Source of the DNA: Cytophagales bacterium | GTDB lineage: Bacteria; Bacteroidota; Bacteroidia; Cytophagales; Cyclobacteriaceae | Direction of reading: 5' to 3' | NCBI GenBank assembly: GCA_033344775.1 | Contig: JAWPMT010000005.1 | Location: forward strand, 2,425,001-2,489,000 | Length of the DNA stretch: 64,000 nucleotides | Shown here: one piece after another, positions 43,552-52,601 of the stretch | Layout of the letters: each line of letters opens with the position of its first letter | How positions within the stretch are numbered: position 1 is the first letter of the stretch | The notes under the pieces: model-generated | Databases searched by the model: none | The model's input: the letters and a program-made list of their open reading frames with translations, nothing else | Told to the model about the DNA's origin: nothing | Position numbers and translations under genes: made by a program

Positions 43552-45338
43552 CAGAAAATGAATTCTCCTTTTAAAATAAAATCTTCCAACCAGGGTCGGG
43601 TTATTTCTCCACGCACATGCTTTTCAATCAGTAAGCTGGCAGTTCCTGCAGCAGCTCTTCCTCCCTGCCCTGCATTTTCGACGTACACGGCAATTGCGAT
43701 TTGAGGATTTTCTTTAGGTGCAAAGCCCATGAAACCTGAGTGATCCTCACCAGCGTTTTGAACGGTACTCGTCTTACCACATATGGCAATGTCTGAGATA
43801 AATGCCCTAATACCAGAACCAGCCTGTATCACACGCTCCATCCCGGTAATGACTGGCTCGTAATGTTGTGCTTCGATCCCTAGTTCATTTCGCTCGGCTA
43901 CAACAAGAGAATCAGCACCAATTTTTTTAATAAAGTGTGGGGTATAATAATAGCCACGATTCGCCAAAATCGCTCCAAGATTAGCCATTTGAATGGGTGT
44001 CACCAACAACTCGCCCTGACCGATACTTAAGGAATAGATATTGGAAAACTTCCAGCGATTTCTCCCATAAATACGATCGTAAACATCAATATTGGGAACT
44101 GAACCTGATACCTCTCCTGGTAAATCCAGTCCCAACCGCACTCCCAAACCAAACTTCTTCACATATTCACCCCAACTCTCAAGTCCTATTCTTGAATCAA
44201 TGAAAGCACTTTCATGCTCCCCACGTTGAATTAAACGTCGAAATACTTTGTAGAAGTAATTGTTGGAGGAGAATTGAATGGCCTTTGGTATGTCATAATA
44301 ACCTGTTGGTGCCAAATCTCCGATCAGTGTATTGTCTGAATAAATCTGTTCTTTGGGATAGGTTGCTTTTTCTTGCAAAGCAATAAGCGACTGAACGGTC
44401 TTGAACATCGACCCTGGAGGATACATCGCTTGCACAGGCCGATTGAATAATGGATTTAGAGAATCCTGTTTAATGCTCACGAAATTCTTAGAAAAATCCC
44501 GGCCTGTCAACAGGGAAGGGTCGTAATTAGGACTGGAAACAAATGCTAGTATTTCTCCAGAGGAAGGTTCAATGGCTACGACACTTCCAACCTTTCCTGC
44601 CATCAAATATTCTGCATATTGTTGTAGCTCCAGATCAATGGTAATTTCCAGGTCCTGCCCAGGCTCCGGAATCGTATCGAATTGTCCTTCACTGAAATCT
44701 CCTTCTACGATACCTCGTACATTGACCATCTTATAACTGACACCACGCTTACCACGCAAGACATGCTCATATTCCCTTTCCAATCCTGATATGCCTATGT
44801 AATCACCACCACGATAGTAATCAGCGGTATCTGCCGCTAACCTGGCGGCACTGATTTCACCAACGTATCCTAGTGTATTTCCAAGCGTCTGGATGGCGTA
44901 GGCACGATTGATTCTGGTTTCAATACTCAATCCTTTAATCGAACTGAGTTCATCCTGAATCTGCGCAAATTGTTCAGGTGGAATCTCTTCCTCAAACGGG
45001 GAAGGCTTGGAATAAGAAAAATCTACACACTTCTCATACTGACTCTTAAATTCTCCTTCCTCCAGGCCTAGCATTTGAATTACTTTGAGGGAGTCTTTCT
45101 TATCGAAATCCCTCGGAACCATAATCAAATTATAGATGGGTGCATTGTAAGCGATCAGTTCACCATTTCTATCGTGAATCAGGCCTCTATACGGATATTC
45201 AATCCGTTTTTGCATGATGTTATTTTGTGCGGCCAGTTTGTATTCCTCATTCCCTACTTGAATCGAAAACAACCTAACGACCAGAATCAAAATGATTAAA
45301 ATGATTATGCCCCGAATAGCCAGCCCTCGTTCATTCAT
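43551..45338 (-). CDS. mrdA: Penicillin-binding protein 2 (elongasome transpeptidase)
   Basis: Class B PBP, partner of RodA in cell elongation; 595 residues with one N-terminal membrane anchor (about 10-26), the PBP dimer/pedestal domain and a transpeptidase domain from about 245. Active-site motifs: SMFK (310-313, PPGSMFK), SSN (357-359) and, in place of the usual KTG, KTS (522-524, CGKTSTVQN). The KTS variant is clear in the DNA (AAG ACG AGT). It overlaps mreD by four bases (ATGA) and rodA by one, giving a tightly coupled operon. Confidence 0.94.
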   Translation of the reverse strand: MNERGLAIRGIIILIILILVVRLFSIQVGNEEYKLAAQNNIMQKRIEYPYRGLIHDRNGELIAYNAPIYNLIMVPRDFDKKDSLKVIQMLGLEEGEFKSQYEKCVDFSYSKPSPFEEEIPPEQFAQIQDELSSIKGLSIETRINRAYAIQTLGNTLGYVGEISAARLAADTADYYRGGDYIGISGLEREYEHVLRGKRGVSYKMVNVRGIVEGDFSEGQFDTIPEPGQDLEITIDLELQQYAEYLMAGKVGSVVAIEPSSGEILAFVSSPNYDPSLLTGRDFSKNFVSIKQDSLNPLFNRPVQAMYPPGSMFKTVQSLIALQEKATYPKEQIYSDNTLIGDLAPTGYYDIPKAIQFSSNNYFYKVFRRLIQRGEHESAFIDSRIGLESWGEYVKKFGLGVRLGLDLPGEVSGSVPNIDVYDRIYGRNRWKFSNIYSLSIGQGELLVTPIQMANLGAILANRGYYYTPHFIKKIGADSLVVAERNELGIEAQHYEPVITGMERVIQAGSGIRAFISDIAICGKTSTVQNAGEDHSGFMGFAPKENPQIAIAVYVENAGQGGRAAAGTASLLIEKHVRGEITRPWLEDFILKGEFIF

Positions 45339-45847
45339 AGCCTTCTGGTTTTGGAGGATAATAAGGCGTTACTTGAAAGAAATATGATACCCGTTAACAA
45401 AGCACTTAGTACAGCACGCTTCAATAACAGTCCAAATGCACTAAAGGAACCATGCTCGATCAAGAATACCTGAAAGTGATGGATAAATATCAGCGGCAAA
45501 GCATAGATGGTCATGGATCGCAACCCAAAATTGTGGATACTCACCCGAGCATCTTCTTCCGGGGCCCCAACAACCATTGTCAGCCAGGGCTTTTGAAGTA
45601 CGGCCAATAAAAGACAGGCTGACGCATGAATTCCCGGCGTATTGGAAAAAATATCTACTAATAATCCTGTTCCAAAAGCAATAAACAGCACCGATAATCG
45701 GCCCATAGCTAACGGAAGTACCAGCAAGAAGCTGATGTAAAAAAACGTGAACGCTGCATTGAACAAAACAAACCGGTGGAGCACGGGTAGTTGTAAAACC
45801 ACGTACACCAGAAAATAAATGACTTGTTCTCTACCAATCCCCCTCAT
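45335..45847 (-). CDS. mreD: Rod shape-determining protein MreD
   Basis: A 170-residue hydrophobic protein with about five membrane helices, lacking strong motifs; identity rests on size, topology and position between mreC and mrdA. It includes GLLVDIFSNTPGIHASACLLLA, the segment most recognisable in Bacteroidota MreD. MreD is a membrane member of the elongasome. Overlaps mreC and mrdA by four bases each. Confidence 0.88.
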   Translation of the reverse strand: MRGIGREQVIYFLVYVVLQLPVLHRFVLFNAAFTFFYISFLLVLPLAMGRLSVLFIAFGTGLLVDIFSNTPGIHASACLLLAVLQKPWLTMVVGAPEEDARVSIHNFGLRSMTIYALPLIFIHHFQVFLIEHGSFSAFGLLLKRAVLSALLTGIIFLSSNALLSSKTRRL

Positions 45848-46659
45848 AACTCCTCCAATATGATGGATTCAATGCTGTCTTTTTCTGCAATCGTCTGATT
45901 GATGATCACATGGGCATAATTGAGGGAAGAAAAATCCACACTCAATCGCGCAGTAGCGTTGTAAAATGGCGATTCCTGTGTCAGTTCAAGGCTTTCAATC
46001 ACCCCTACTAAAACCCCGGGAGGAAACACACCATTGTAGCTAGATGTCTCGATGGTATCCCCCTCGAAAATCGGAATGTGCCTCGGAATGTCTTTTACAT
46101 TGATCATCAGCGGATCATTGGTCTCCCACTGTACGCGGCACAAAGTACCCGTTCGCTTGACCTGGCTACTGATCATTACTTTAGGATTGAGGATAGATAC
46201 TACCGTTGTAAAGTTTTTTGAAACTGACTTTACTCGTCCAACCACTCCTTGTTCACCAACGACTCCCATGCCCTGTTTCACACCTTCATTGGTACCCAGG
46301 GCCAGTGTCAGGAAGTTCGCGCTGCGCTGGTAAGTCTTGTTGACCACTTTGGCAGGCACAACTTCGAAATTGGAAGCAATCATCGGTGGAATGGTCTTTT
46401 CATAATTGAGATCCGCCAACAAACGCCTCAATTGTGCATTTTCCTGAGCCAGCTGATTATTGATATCATCCAGCTGAAAATAATTAGTACTATTCTCAGA
46501 GAATTGATTCACCGAGCCACTTAGAAAGTTACTCGTGTTGAAAAAAGAAGCGCTGTAAAATCGATTGGTAGAGATTATCATCAAGAGGCAGAGCACCTGC
46601 AACAGAAAAAAGACTGCTGCTACTCTGTACTTGATCAAAAAGTTGAAAAGACTGTTCAT
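45844..46659 (-). CDS. mreC: Rod shape-determining protein MreC
   Basis: A 271-residue bitopic protein: short cytoplasmic tail, membrane helix (about 10-30), a coiled coil (about 60-85, QLDDINNQLAQENAQLRRLL) and the beta-rich periplasmic MreC domain with LTLALGTNEGVKQGMGVVGEQGVVGRV (in pieces, about 115-141). MreC links MreB to PBP2. The gene begins directly after the mreB stop and overlaps mreD by four bases. Confidence 0.93.
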   Translation of the reverse strand: MNSLFNFLIKYRVAAVFFLLQVLCLLMIISTNRFYSASFFNTSNFLSGSVNQFSENSTNYFQLDDINNQLAQENAQLRRLLADLNYEKTIPPMIASNFEVVPAKVVNKTYQRSANFLTLALGTNEGVKQGMGVVGEQGVVGRVKSVSKNFTTVVSILNPKVMISSQVKRTGTLCRVQWETNDPLMINVKDIPRHIPIFEGDTIETSSYNGVFPPGVLVGVIESLELTQESPFYNATARLSVDFSSLNYAHVIINQTIAEKDSIESIILEEL

Positions 46660-47688
46660 TTAAGTCATCAACACGGCTTTAAAGTCTGCAACGCTTTTCA
46701 GGGCACTTCCCGTACCGCGTACTACGGCTCTCAATGGATCTTCGGCAATGTGGATAGGCAACTTGGTTTTCAAGGCCAATCGTTTGTCTAATCCACGGAG
46801 CAATGCTCCTCCACCTGTCAGGTAAATACCGTTATCGTAAATATCTGCAGACAATTCCGGTGGTGAGATTTCAAGTGCTTTCAGTACTGCTTCTTCGATC
46901 TTGGAAACCGACTTGTCAATGGCAAAGGCAATCTCAGAATAAGAGATCTTGATCACTTTCGGAATTCCCGTCATCAGGTCACGTCCTCTGATCTCAAAAT
47001 CATCCGGTGCTTCATCCAATTCGGTCATTGCTGAACCGACTTCAATTTTCACTCTTTCTGCAGTACGCTCACCGATCAGCAGGTTGTGTTGTCGGCGCAT
47101 GTAGTCCAGAATGTCTTTATTGAAAGAATCTCCTGCCACTCGAATCGATTGGTCACAAACAATCCCGGATAAAGCAATCACGGCAATCTCTGTGGTTCCC
47201 CCTCCGATATCCACAATCATGGAACCGATGGGTTGGTCAATATTAATTCCAATTCCGATCGCCGCAGCGATGGGCTCGTGAATCATGTAGACTTCCTTCG
47301 CCCCAGCGTGTTCCGCTGAGTCACGAACCGCCCGTTTTTCCACTTCCGTAATCCCAGAAGGAATACAGATCACCATTCGATGTGAAGCTGGGAACATTCT
47401 TTTACTTGTTCCATCGATCATTTTGATCAGTCCCCTGATCATATGCTCTGCAGCATGGAAATCCGCAATTACACCATCTTTCAATGGGCGAATGGTCTTG
47501 ATGTTTTCATGCGTTTTTTCATGCATTTGCATCGCCTGTCTACCAATCGCCAGAACCTTATTGGTGTTCTTATCTATCGCAATGATTGACGGCTCATCAA
47601 CCACTACCTTATCCTTTTGGATGATCAGGGTGTTGGCCGTACCCAGATCTATTGCTATATCACTTGAGAAAAAGTCGAAAAGCGCCAT
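46660..47688 (-). CDS. mreB: Rod shape-determining actin homologue MreB
   Basis: Bacterial actin that directs lateral cell-wall synthesis; 342 residues. Phosphate 1 loop DLGTANTLI (15-23), phosphate 2 MIVDIGGGTTEIAVIAL (about 157-173) and adenosine motif YLTGGGALLRGL (about 293-304) are intact. First gene of the mreBCD-mrdA-rodA operon and the best single indicator that this bacterium is rod-shaped. No exact TAnnTTTG box was found before it; CAAATTTTG lies 11-19 bases upstream of the ATG. Confidence 0.96.
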   Translation of the reverse strand: MALFDFFSSDIAIDLGTANTLIIQKDKVVVDEPSIIAIDKNTNKVLAIGRQAMQMHEKTHENIKTIRPLKDGVIADFHAAEHMIRGLIKMIDGTSKRMFPASHRMVICIPSGITEVEKRAVRDSAEHAGAKEVYMIHEPIAAAIGIGINIDQPIGSMIVDIGGGTTEIAVIALSGIVCDQSIRVAGDSFNKDILDYMRRQHNLLIGERTAERVKIEVGSAMTELDEAPDDFEIRGRDLMTGIPKVIKISYSEIAFAIDKSVSKIEEAVLKALEISPPELSADIYDNGIYLTGGGALLRGLDKRLALKTKLPIHIAEDPLRAVVRGTGSALKSVADFKAVLMT

Positions 47689-47781
47689 AAAATGCCGTCA
47701 AAATTTGATGCCGAAGTTAATAATTTGTTTTTAAAACCCGGCCAGTCAGCCAAGCCTCATTCTGATCAAAAATGATCTATT

Positions 47782-49308
47782 TTAATGTTTAAAGTGTCGA
47801 TGGCCTGTGAAGACCATGGCTAAGCCATTTTCATCGCAGTAATCAATCGACAATTGATCTTTAATTGAACCACCTGGCTGGATCACTGCCTGAATACCTG
47901 CTTTGTGAGCGATCTCCACACAATCCGGGAACGGGAAGAAAGCATCTGAAGCCATTACCGCACCTTTCAGGTCGAATCCGAACTTCCCAGCCTTCTCTAT
48001 GGCTTGTTCCAGGGCATCTACTCTTGAAGTTTGCCCAACACCACTTGCCAGCAACTGTCCACCCTTCGCCAATACGATGGTATTGGATTTGGTGTGCTTA
48101 CAGACCTTGGAAGCAAAAAGCAAGTCAGCTACCTCATCAGCAGTTGGCGTCACTTTGGTCACCTCTTTGAGATCAGCTGTTTCATCCGACTTCCAGTCAT
48201 GCTGCTGAACGATCACTCCATTGAGCAACGTACGATGCTGTACCTGAGGTGTCCATTGCTGTTTTTGGATCAACAGAATTCGATTCTTTTTCTGCTTCAA
48301 AACTTCCAATGCCTCCTCCGAGAAACTGGGTGCAATGGCAATTTCGAAAAACAAGGAATGCATTTCTTCTGCACATTCTTTGTCGATTTCCTGATTCGTG
48401 ATCAACACTCCACCGAAGGCAGAGGTCGTATCCGCCGCAAAAGCTCTTTGATACGCTTCTTTTACGGTGTTACCTAAAGCAATCCCACAAGCATTGTTAT
48501 GCTTTAAAATTCCAAAAGCAGTTTCCTGACCAAATTCGGTGATCAGCTGAACCGCAGCCTCAATATCTACGAGGTTATTGTAGGAAATCTCTTTGCCATG
48601 CAGTTTGTCAAAGAAAGCATCGAGATCGCCATAGAAAGCGCCTTGCTGATGAGGGTTCTCCCCATATCGCAATTGCTTCTTGCCCTGAACACTGGTTTTG
48701 AATGCTGGAACTTCTTCATCGGCATTCATATAGCCAAAAATGGCCGAATCGTAATGTGAAGACACCTCAAAGGCATGAGCAGCGAATCGTTTACGGTCCG
48801 TCAGGGAGGTTTCACCATTCTCATCCTGCAGCAGCTCCAGCAGATCTCCATATTGGTTTCTGGAACTTACGATCAAGACGTCTTTAAAATTCTTGGCCGC
48901 AGCGCGGATCAAGGAAATTCCTCCGATATCAATTTTCTCGATGATGGCTTGTTCATCTGCTCCTGAAGCGACTGTTTCTTCAAAAGGATACAGATCGACA
49001 ATCACCAAATCGATGGATGGAATTTCGAATTTTTTCTTTTCTGTTAGGTCCGCTTCATTGTCCCTGCGATGAAGGATACCTCCAAATACTTTTGGGTGCA
49101 GGGTTTTTACCCGGCCTCCAAAAATGCTCGGGTACTCCGTGACATCTTCTACAGCGGTGACTTCCACACCTTGCTGCTGGATGAAATCCTGGGTCCCTCC
49201 GGTAGATAAAATACTGACGCCCAGCTCATTCAACCTGGAAATGATGGGTTCCAGGTTATCCTTATGATAAACTGAAATGAGGGCGGTTTTTATTTTCTTC
49301 TGACTCAT
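47782..49308 (-). CDS. purH: Bifunctional AICAR formyltransferase / IMP cyclohydrolase
   Basis: Last two steps of purine synthesis. The N-terminal MGS-like cyclohydrolase domain begins KTALISVYHKDNL and contains STGGTQDFI; the formyltransferase domain carries RYGENPHQQGAFY, the KHNNACGIA loop with the catalytic Lys-His, and the C-terminal QPGGSIKDQLSIDYCDENGLAMVFTGHRHFKH (in pieces). Length 508 from ATG 49308 is normal; the upstream ATG at 49338 would start inside the promoter. It lies 93 bases upstream of mreB and may be co-transcribed with it. Confidence 0.96.
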   Translation of the reverse strand: MSQKKIKTALISVYHKDNLEPIISRLNELGVSILSTGGTQDFIQQQGVEVTAVEDVTEYPSIFGGRVKTLHPKVFGGILHRRDNEADLTEKKKFEIPSIDLVIVDLYPFEETVASGADEQAIIEKIDIGGISLIRAAAKNFKDVLIVSSRNQYGDLLELLQDENGETSLTDRKRFAAHAFEVSSHYDSAIFGYMNADEEVPAFKTSVQGKKQLRYGENPHQQGAFYGDLDAFFDKLHGKEISYNNLVDIEAAVQLITEFGQETAFGILKHNNACGIALGNTVKEAYQRAFAADTTSAFGGVLITNQEIDKECAEEMHSLFFEIAIAPSFSEEALEVLKQKKNRILLIQKQQWTPQVQHRTLLNGVIVQQHDWKSDETADLKEVTKVTPTADEVADLLFASKVCKHTKSNTIVLAKGGQLLASGVGQTSRVDALEQAIEKAGKFGFDLKGAVMASDAFFPFPDCVEIAHKAGIQAVIQPGGSIKDQLSIDYCDENGLAMVFTGHRHFKH

Positions 49309-49324
49309 GCTGCCAATAAAGGCG

Positions 49325-49353
49325 CAAAAGTACCACAATTGATGTATTCAAAA
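49325..49353 (-). promoter_or_regulatory. Promoter of purH
   Basis: Minus strand TTTTG (49353-49349), 16-base spacer, exact TACTTTTG (49332-49325), 16 bases before ATG 49308. It also argues against the 49338 start. Confidence 0.55.
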
Positions 49354-49424
49354 GAGGTCGCCCGACTTTTTAAGAAGTTCAGTTTAGTGAACCGGAAACT
49401 CCTCTTAAAATTGGAGGTGTAACG

Positions 49425-50861
49425 TCAACGTTTTCGCAGCAGCCAAAGCCCAATAAAAGTGAACAATCCATTGAACAGCAAGATTTCAAATCCGATGGTA
49501 TAACCACCAAACCAATTGGCTGAATTGCTCTGCAAAACATAGGAAAGCAATGGTGACAGCACACATACTAATGGGATCATTCCATCGCGGACTTGTGTTT
49601 TCGTGAAAATGCCAAACGAGAATAATCCCAGGAGCGGGCCGTAAGTATATCCAGCAACTGTAAACACGGCACTGATCACACTTCGATCATTGATTGCATT
49701 AAAAACGATCACCACCAAAAACAGTAATACGGAAAAGCCGAAATGAACAGCAATTCGAGTCTTTTGCTGCTCGCCGAAATTTTTGGGTTCAAATCCCAGA
49801 AAGTCAACGCAGAAGGAAGTGGTTAAGGCAGTTAAGGCAGAATCTGCGCTAGAATAAGCGGCTGCAGTAATACCTAATAGGAATAAAATTGCCCCAGCCA
49901 GCGGAAAATGTTGAATGGCGATCACTGGAAATAAATTATCCGTTCGGTCAGGCAATGGGATGCTTTGAAAATCAGCATACTGATACAGCATTACACCCAA
50001 AACCAGAAACAGTACTTTGACAATCACCAAAACTCCTGTGAACCAGAATACATTTTTTTGAGCATCCTTCAGCGAGCGACAAGTAAGGTTTTTCTGCATC
50101 ATGTCCTGGTCCAGTCCTGTCATGACAATGGCAATAAATGCCCCGGAAATGAATTGCTTGAAGAAATTGGTGCCCGGCTTCCATCGCCAGTCAAAGGCAG
50201 TGCTTCGCGGATCGGACTGAATGGAAGAAATAAGATCCCCGAAAGAAAAGCCCATTTCACTTTTGATCAGATAAATACTGAACCCAACCGAAAAAAGCAT
50301 GAAAAAGGTCTGTAGTGTATCTGTCCAAACGATGGTTTTGATACCACCTTTCCAGGTATAGACCCAGATCAATAAAATGGCTGACGCTACTGCCACCCAG
50401 AAGGGTAAACCAAATGCATCGAAAAAGGCGATTTGCAATACACCAGCCACCAGGAATAATCTAAACGACGCTCCGATGACCCGGCTAATCAAAAAGAAAA
50501 AGGCACCGGTTTTGTGTGCTCGCTCTCCAAATCGGGTCAGTAAATATTGATAGATGGAAACCAGATTGTGTTTATAATACAGCGGCAACAGCACCAGGGC
50601 AATGACAGAATAGCCCAGGATATACCCCAATACCATCTGGAAATAGTGGAAATTGGAATTGCCTACTTCACCAGGAACGGAGATAAAAGTGACTCCCGAC
50701 AAAGTGGCCCCAATCATCCCAAAGGCCACAAGGTACCAGGGAGAAGATCGATTGGCAGTGTAAAATGTTTCGGAAGTTGCTGATCTTGAAGTCCACCAAG
50801 AGATAAGAATCAGGACTAAAAAGTAGCCACCAACGACCAGTGCAACTAAAAATGGAGTCAT
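49425..50861 (-). CDS. Sodium:solute symporter family transporter
   Basis: A 478-residue SSS-family protein with about 13 membrane helices; family hallmarks are RSSPWYLVAFGMIGATLSGVTFISVPG near the N terminus (shown in parts, about 38-64), GGIKTIVWTDTLQTFFM (about 172-188) and SSADSALTALTTSF (about 339-352), which include Na+-site Ser/Thr residues. Substrate (sugar, amino acid, acid or sialic-acid-like) is unresolved. It is transcribed away from clpS, sharing a 62-base promoter region. Confidence 0.88.
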   Translation of the reverse strand: MTPFLVALVVGGYFLVLILISWWTSRSATSETFYTANRSSPWYLVAFGMIGATLSGVTFISVPGEVGNSNFHYFQMVLGYILGYSVIALVLLPLYYKHNLVSIYQYLLTRFGERAHKTGAFFFLISRVIGASFRLFLVAGVLQIAFFDAFGLPFWVAVASAILLIWVYTWKGGIKTIVWTDTLQTFFMLFSVGFSIYLIKSEMGFSFGDLISSIQSDPRSTAFDWRWKPGTNFFKQFISGAFIAIVMTGLDQDMMQKNLTCRSLKDAQKNVFWFTGVLVIVKVLFLVLGVMLYQYADFQSIPLPDRTDNLFPVIAIQHFPLAGAILFLLGITAAAYSSADSALTALTTSFCVDFLGFEPKNFGEQQKTRIAVHFGFSVLLFLVVIVFNAINDRSVISAVFTVAGYTYGPLLGLFSFGIFTKTQVRDGMIPLVCVLSPLLSYVLQSNSANWFGGYTIGFEILLFNGLFTFIGLWLLRKR

Positions 50862-50872
50862 ACTTTCCGGTA

Positions 50873-50906
50873 TTTGGCTCTAAAATAATTAGTTCAAGTA
50901 ACTTTG
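50873..50906 (+). promoter_or_regulatory. Putative clpS promoter
   Basis: TTTG (50873-50876), 22-base spacer, exact TAACTTTG (50899-50906), 18 bases before ATG 50924. The spacer is slightly long. Confidence 0.45.
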
Positions 50907-50923
50907 CAGGAAATCACGGTACA

Positions 50924-51205
50924 ATGCGATTTGAATTTGATGTTGAGGAAGAGATAGAGATCAAGGAAGTTGTTGACGATGAGAAACAGCGAGATCTCAT
51001 CGTGTACAATGATGATTTCAATACATTCGAGCATGTCATTGAGACATTGATTAAAGTATGCAAGCACGATCCACAGCAGGCCGAACAGTGCACCTACCTT
51101 ATTCATTTTAAAGGCAAGTGTGCTGTGAAGCGTGGAACCTACGAAGAATTGAAGCCTAAGCGAGAAGCAATTTCCGATGCAGGCATTAAAGCGGCTATTG
51201 TATAA
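50924..51205 (+). CDS. clpS: ClpS N-end-rule adaptor of ClpAP/ClpCP
   Basis: A 93-residue adaptor that brings N-degron substrates to the Clp protease. The diagnostic region LIVYNDDFNTFEHVIETLIKVCKH (in parts, about 25-48), with the substrate-pocket NDD and the following QAEQCTYLIHFKGKCAV, is intact. The longer frame from 50840 runs through the promoter and the symporter gene start; ATG 50924 gives the right size and an acidic N-terminal tail. It precedes recR by six bases. Confidence 0.93.
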   Translation: MRFEFDVEEEIEIKEVVDDEKQRDLIVYNDDFNTFEHVIETLIKVCKHDPQQAEQCTYLIHFKGKCAVKRGTYEELKPKREAISDAGIKAAIV

Positions 51206-51211
51206 TCGTTT

Positions 51212-51823
51212 ATGGACTACCCGTCCAAAGTCGTAGAAAAAGCAGTAGAAGAAATTGCCAAATTACCTGGCATTGGCAGGAAAACTGCGCTTCGATTGGC
51301 CCTGCACCTCCTGAAACAAGACGAAGGATTTACCAGCTCTCTCAGCACCGCATTGACAGATCTTCGGGAAAATATCAAGTATTGCAGCACTTGTCATATC
51401 ATCGCCGATACGACCGATTGCACCTGCAACAACGTCGCCACCGATCGTTCGGTCATTTGTGTGGTGGAAGATACACCTGATGTGATGGCAGTAAAAAACA
51501 CGGGACAGTACAATGGCATGTTCCATGTCCTTGGAGGTCGTATTTCTCCGATGGACGGGATTGGTCCTGAAGAGATCCGGATCGAATCACTGATCAGACG
51601 CATTACCAGTGGTGACGATGATGTGAAAGAAGTGATCCTTGCATTGAGCAGTACCATGGAAGGCGATACGACTGCTTTTTACATCACCAAAAAACTCAAC
51701 GAGCTGACAGATATTAAGGTGACTACCATTGCACGGGGAATCCCTGTCGGTGGAGAATTGGAATATGCGGATGAGTTGACTTTGGGCCGAAGTATCGCCT
51801 CCAGAACCTTGTTTTCTAGCTAA
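51212..51823 (+). CDS. recR: Recombination mediator RecR
   Basis: Zinc-finger and Toprim protein that, with RecF and RecO, loads RecA on gapped DNA. N-terminal helix-hairpin-helix [17 protein letters not shown] (about 18-34), Zn motif [15 protein letters not shown] (57-71), Toprim core [14 protein letters not shown] and C-terminal [19 protein letters not shown] (about 176-194) are present. Length 203 is standard. It overlaps the 3' end of a small minus-strand gene by four bases. Confidence 0.95.
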   Translation: MDYPSKVVEKAVEEIAKLPGIGRKTALRLALHLLKQDEGFTSSLSTALTDLRENIKYCSTCHIIADTTDCTCNNVATDRSVICVVEDTPDVMAVKNTGQYNGMFHVLGGRISPMDGIGPEEIRIESLIRRITSGDDDVKEVILALSSTMEGDTTAFYITKKLNELTDIKVTTIARGIPVGGELEYADELTLGRSIASRTLFSS

Positions 51824-52005
51824 TCTCGCTTTTTGGGTCTTGAAAAAATGGTGTAGAACAACATCAAGCCCATACCACACAACATTACCAGAAAATACCA
51901 ATTGGTTTTACCGGTACCAAAGGTGGTCCAGATATGCCATGAGGTGAGAATCATCAGGATGATTCCCAGAAATATCCCCAATTGCTTCCTTTGTTGTGGG
52001 TTCAT
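51820..52005 (-). CDS. Small two-helix membrane protein
   Basis: 61 residues with two hydrophobic segments (about 9-24 and 35-53) and a basic C terminus FSRPKKRD; positive-inside placement is consistent with both ends in the cytoplasm. No family recognised. It converges on recR with a four-base overlap. Its length and composition favour a real gene, but conservation was not testable here. Confidence 0.5.
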   Translation of the reverse strand: MNPQQRKQLGIFLGIILMILTSWHIWTTFGTGKTNWYFLVMLCGMGLMLFYTIFSRPKKRD

Positions 52006-52345
52006 GTAGCTAAAATACGGGTAGTTCTTAAAATCTCAGTAAGAAATGACTGTTTCCATAGTAAACAGATCTCCAAAATAAGTTGATCTTATTTCCAAAT
52101 TATTGTGTTGGTAGAAGAGCGATTTTTTACAATTCCAGCGGAAATAATCCTGGATCAGGACTTTATAATCCTGCCTCATCCTCGAAATGTGAAAGTGAAA
52201 TCAGCTAAACAGCTCACAGAAACTCATATTTCTTTAAATAATACAATGTCATCTAAATATATTACGATTTCTGCCAAAAATTGAATTGGCAGTTCTGTTA
52301 AGCTTAATGGCAGTTTTGTAAAATGAACCTACCCCACCTTTGTAT

Positions 52346-52432
52346 CATAAGGTTGCTGGTAGAGCAGCGAAGAAATTCCAACTCAGAGTTAAGATGCTGA
52401 GTTGCTGGTGTTTGAATCACCGTTTTGTTATG
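52346..52432 (+). ncRNA. tRNA-like structure (degenerate tRNA or structured RNA)
   Basis: The 87 bases can fold as a cloverleaf: acceptor CATAA/TTATG (52346-52350, 52428-52432), D-like arm GCTG-GTAGAG-CAGC (52355-52368), a long middle arm AACTCAG/CTGAGTT (52380-52386, 52397-52403) with ten-base loop AGTTAAGATG, and a T-like arm TGGTG-TTTGAAT-CACCG (52406-52422). TGGTAGAGCAGCGA and TTTGAATCACC echo tRNA consensus. Against a functional tRNA: ten-base anticodon loop, only five acceptor pairs, extra bases before the acceptor and no CCA. Six T follow. Confidence 0.3.
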
Positions 52433-52449
52433 CCTTTTTTAAAAGTTAT

Positions 52450-52601
52450 TTAACAGTAGCGCAATGTGCTGTTAAAAATTATTAAGTTATTGCATGATGC
52501 TAAAATGACGTTTAGCATGTAAATTGCACGAAGATTTCTGCGCACGCAGAATTTGTCTATGCTGGTTGTATGCCCTGAAGCTTCGTGCTTCAGGGTTTTT
52601 T
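52450..52601 (+). ncRNA. Candidate structured small RNA ending in an intrinsic terminator
   Basis: Four hairpins in a row: TTAACAG...CTGTTAA (52450-52475), ATGCTAAA-atgacg-TTTAGCAT (52497-52518), TTCTGCG-CA-CGCAGAA (52536-52551) and the terminator. No plus-strand gene lies within 740 bases upstream, so the terminator needs some transcript of its own. The 5' end is unknown and could include the tRNA-like element. Confidence 0.4.
52573..52601 (+). terminator. Strong plus-strand intrinsic terminator
   Basis: Perfect 9-bp stem CCCTGAAGC/GCTTCAGGG (52573-52581, 52587-52595), loop TTCGT, six T (52596-52601). Confidence 0.85.

Noticed and set aside
52006-52601. tmRNA, RNase P RNA, SRP RNA or 6S RNA
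   Set aside because: I could not find a CCA-type 3' end with resume ORF, the RNase P core words, or the SRP apical loop; structure does not fit any of these.
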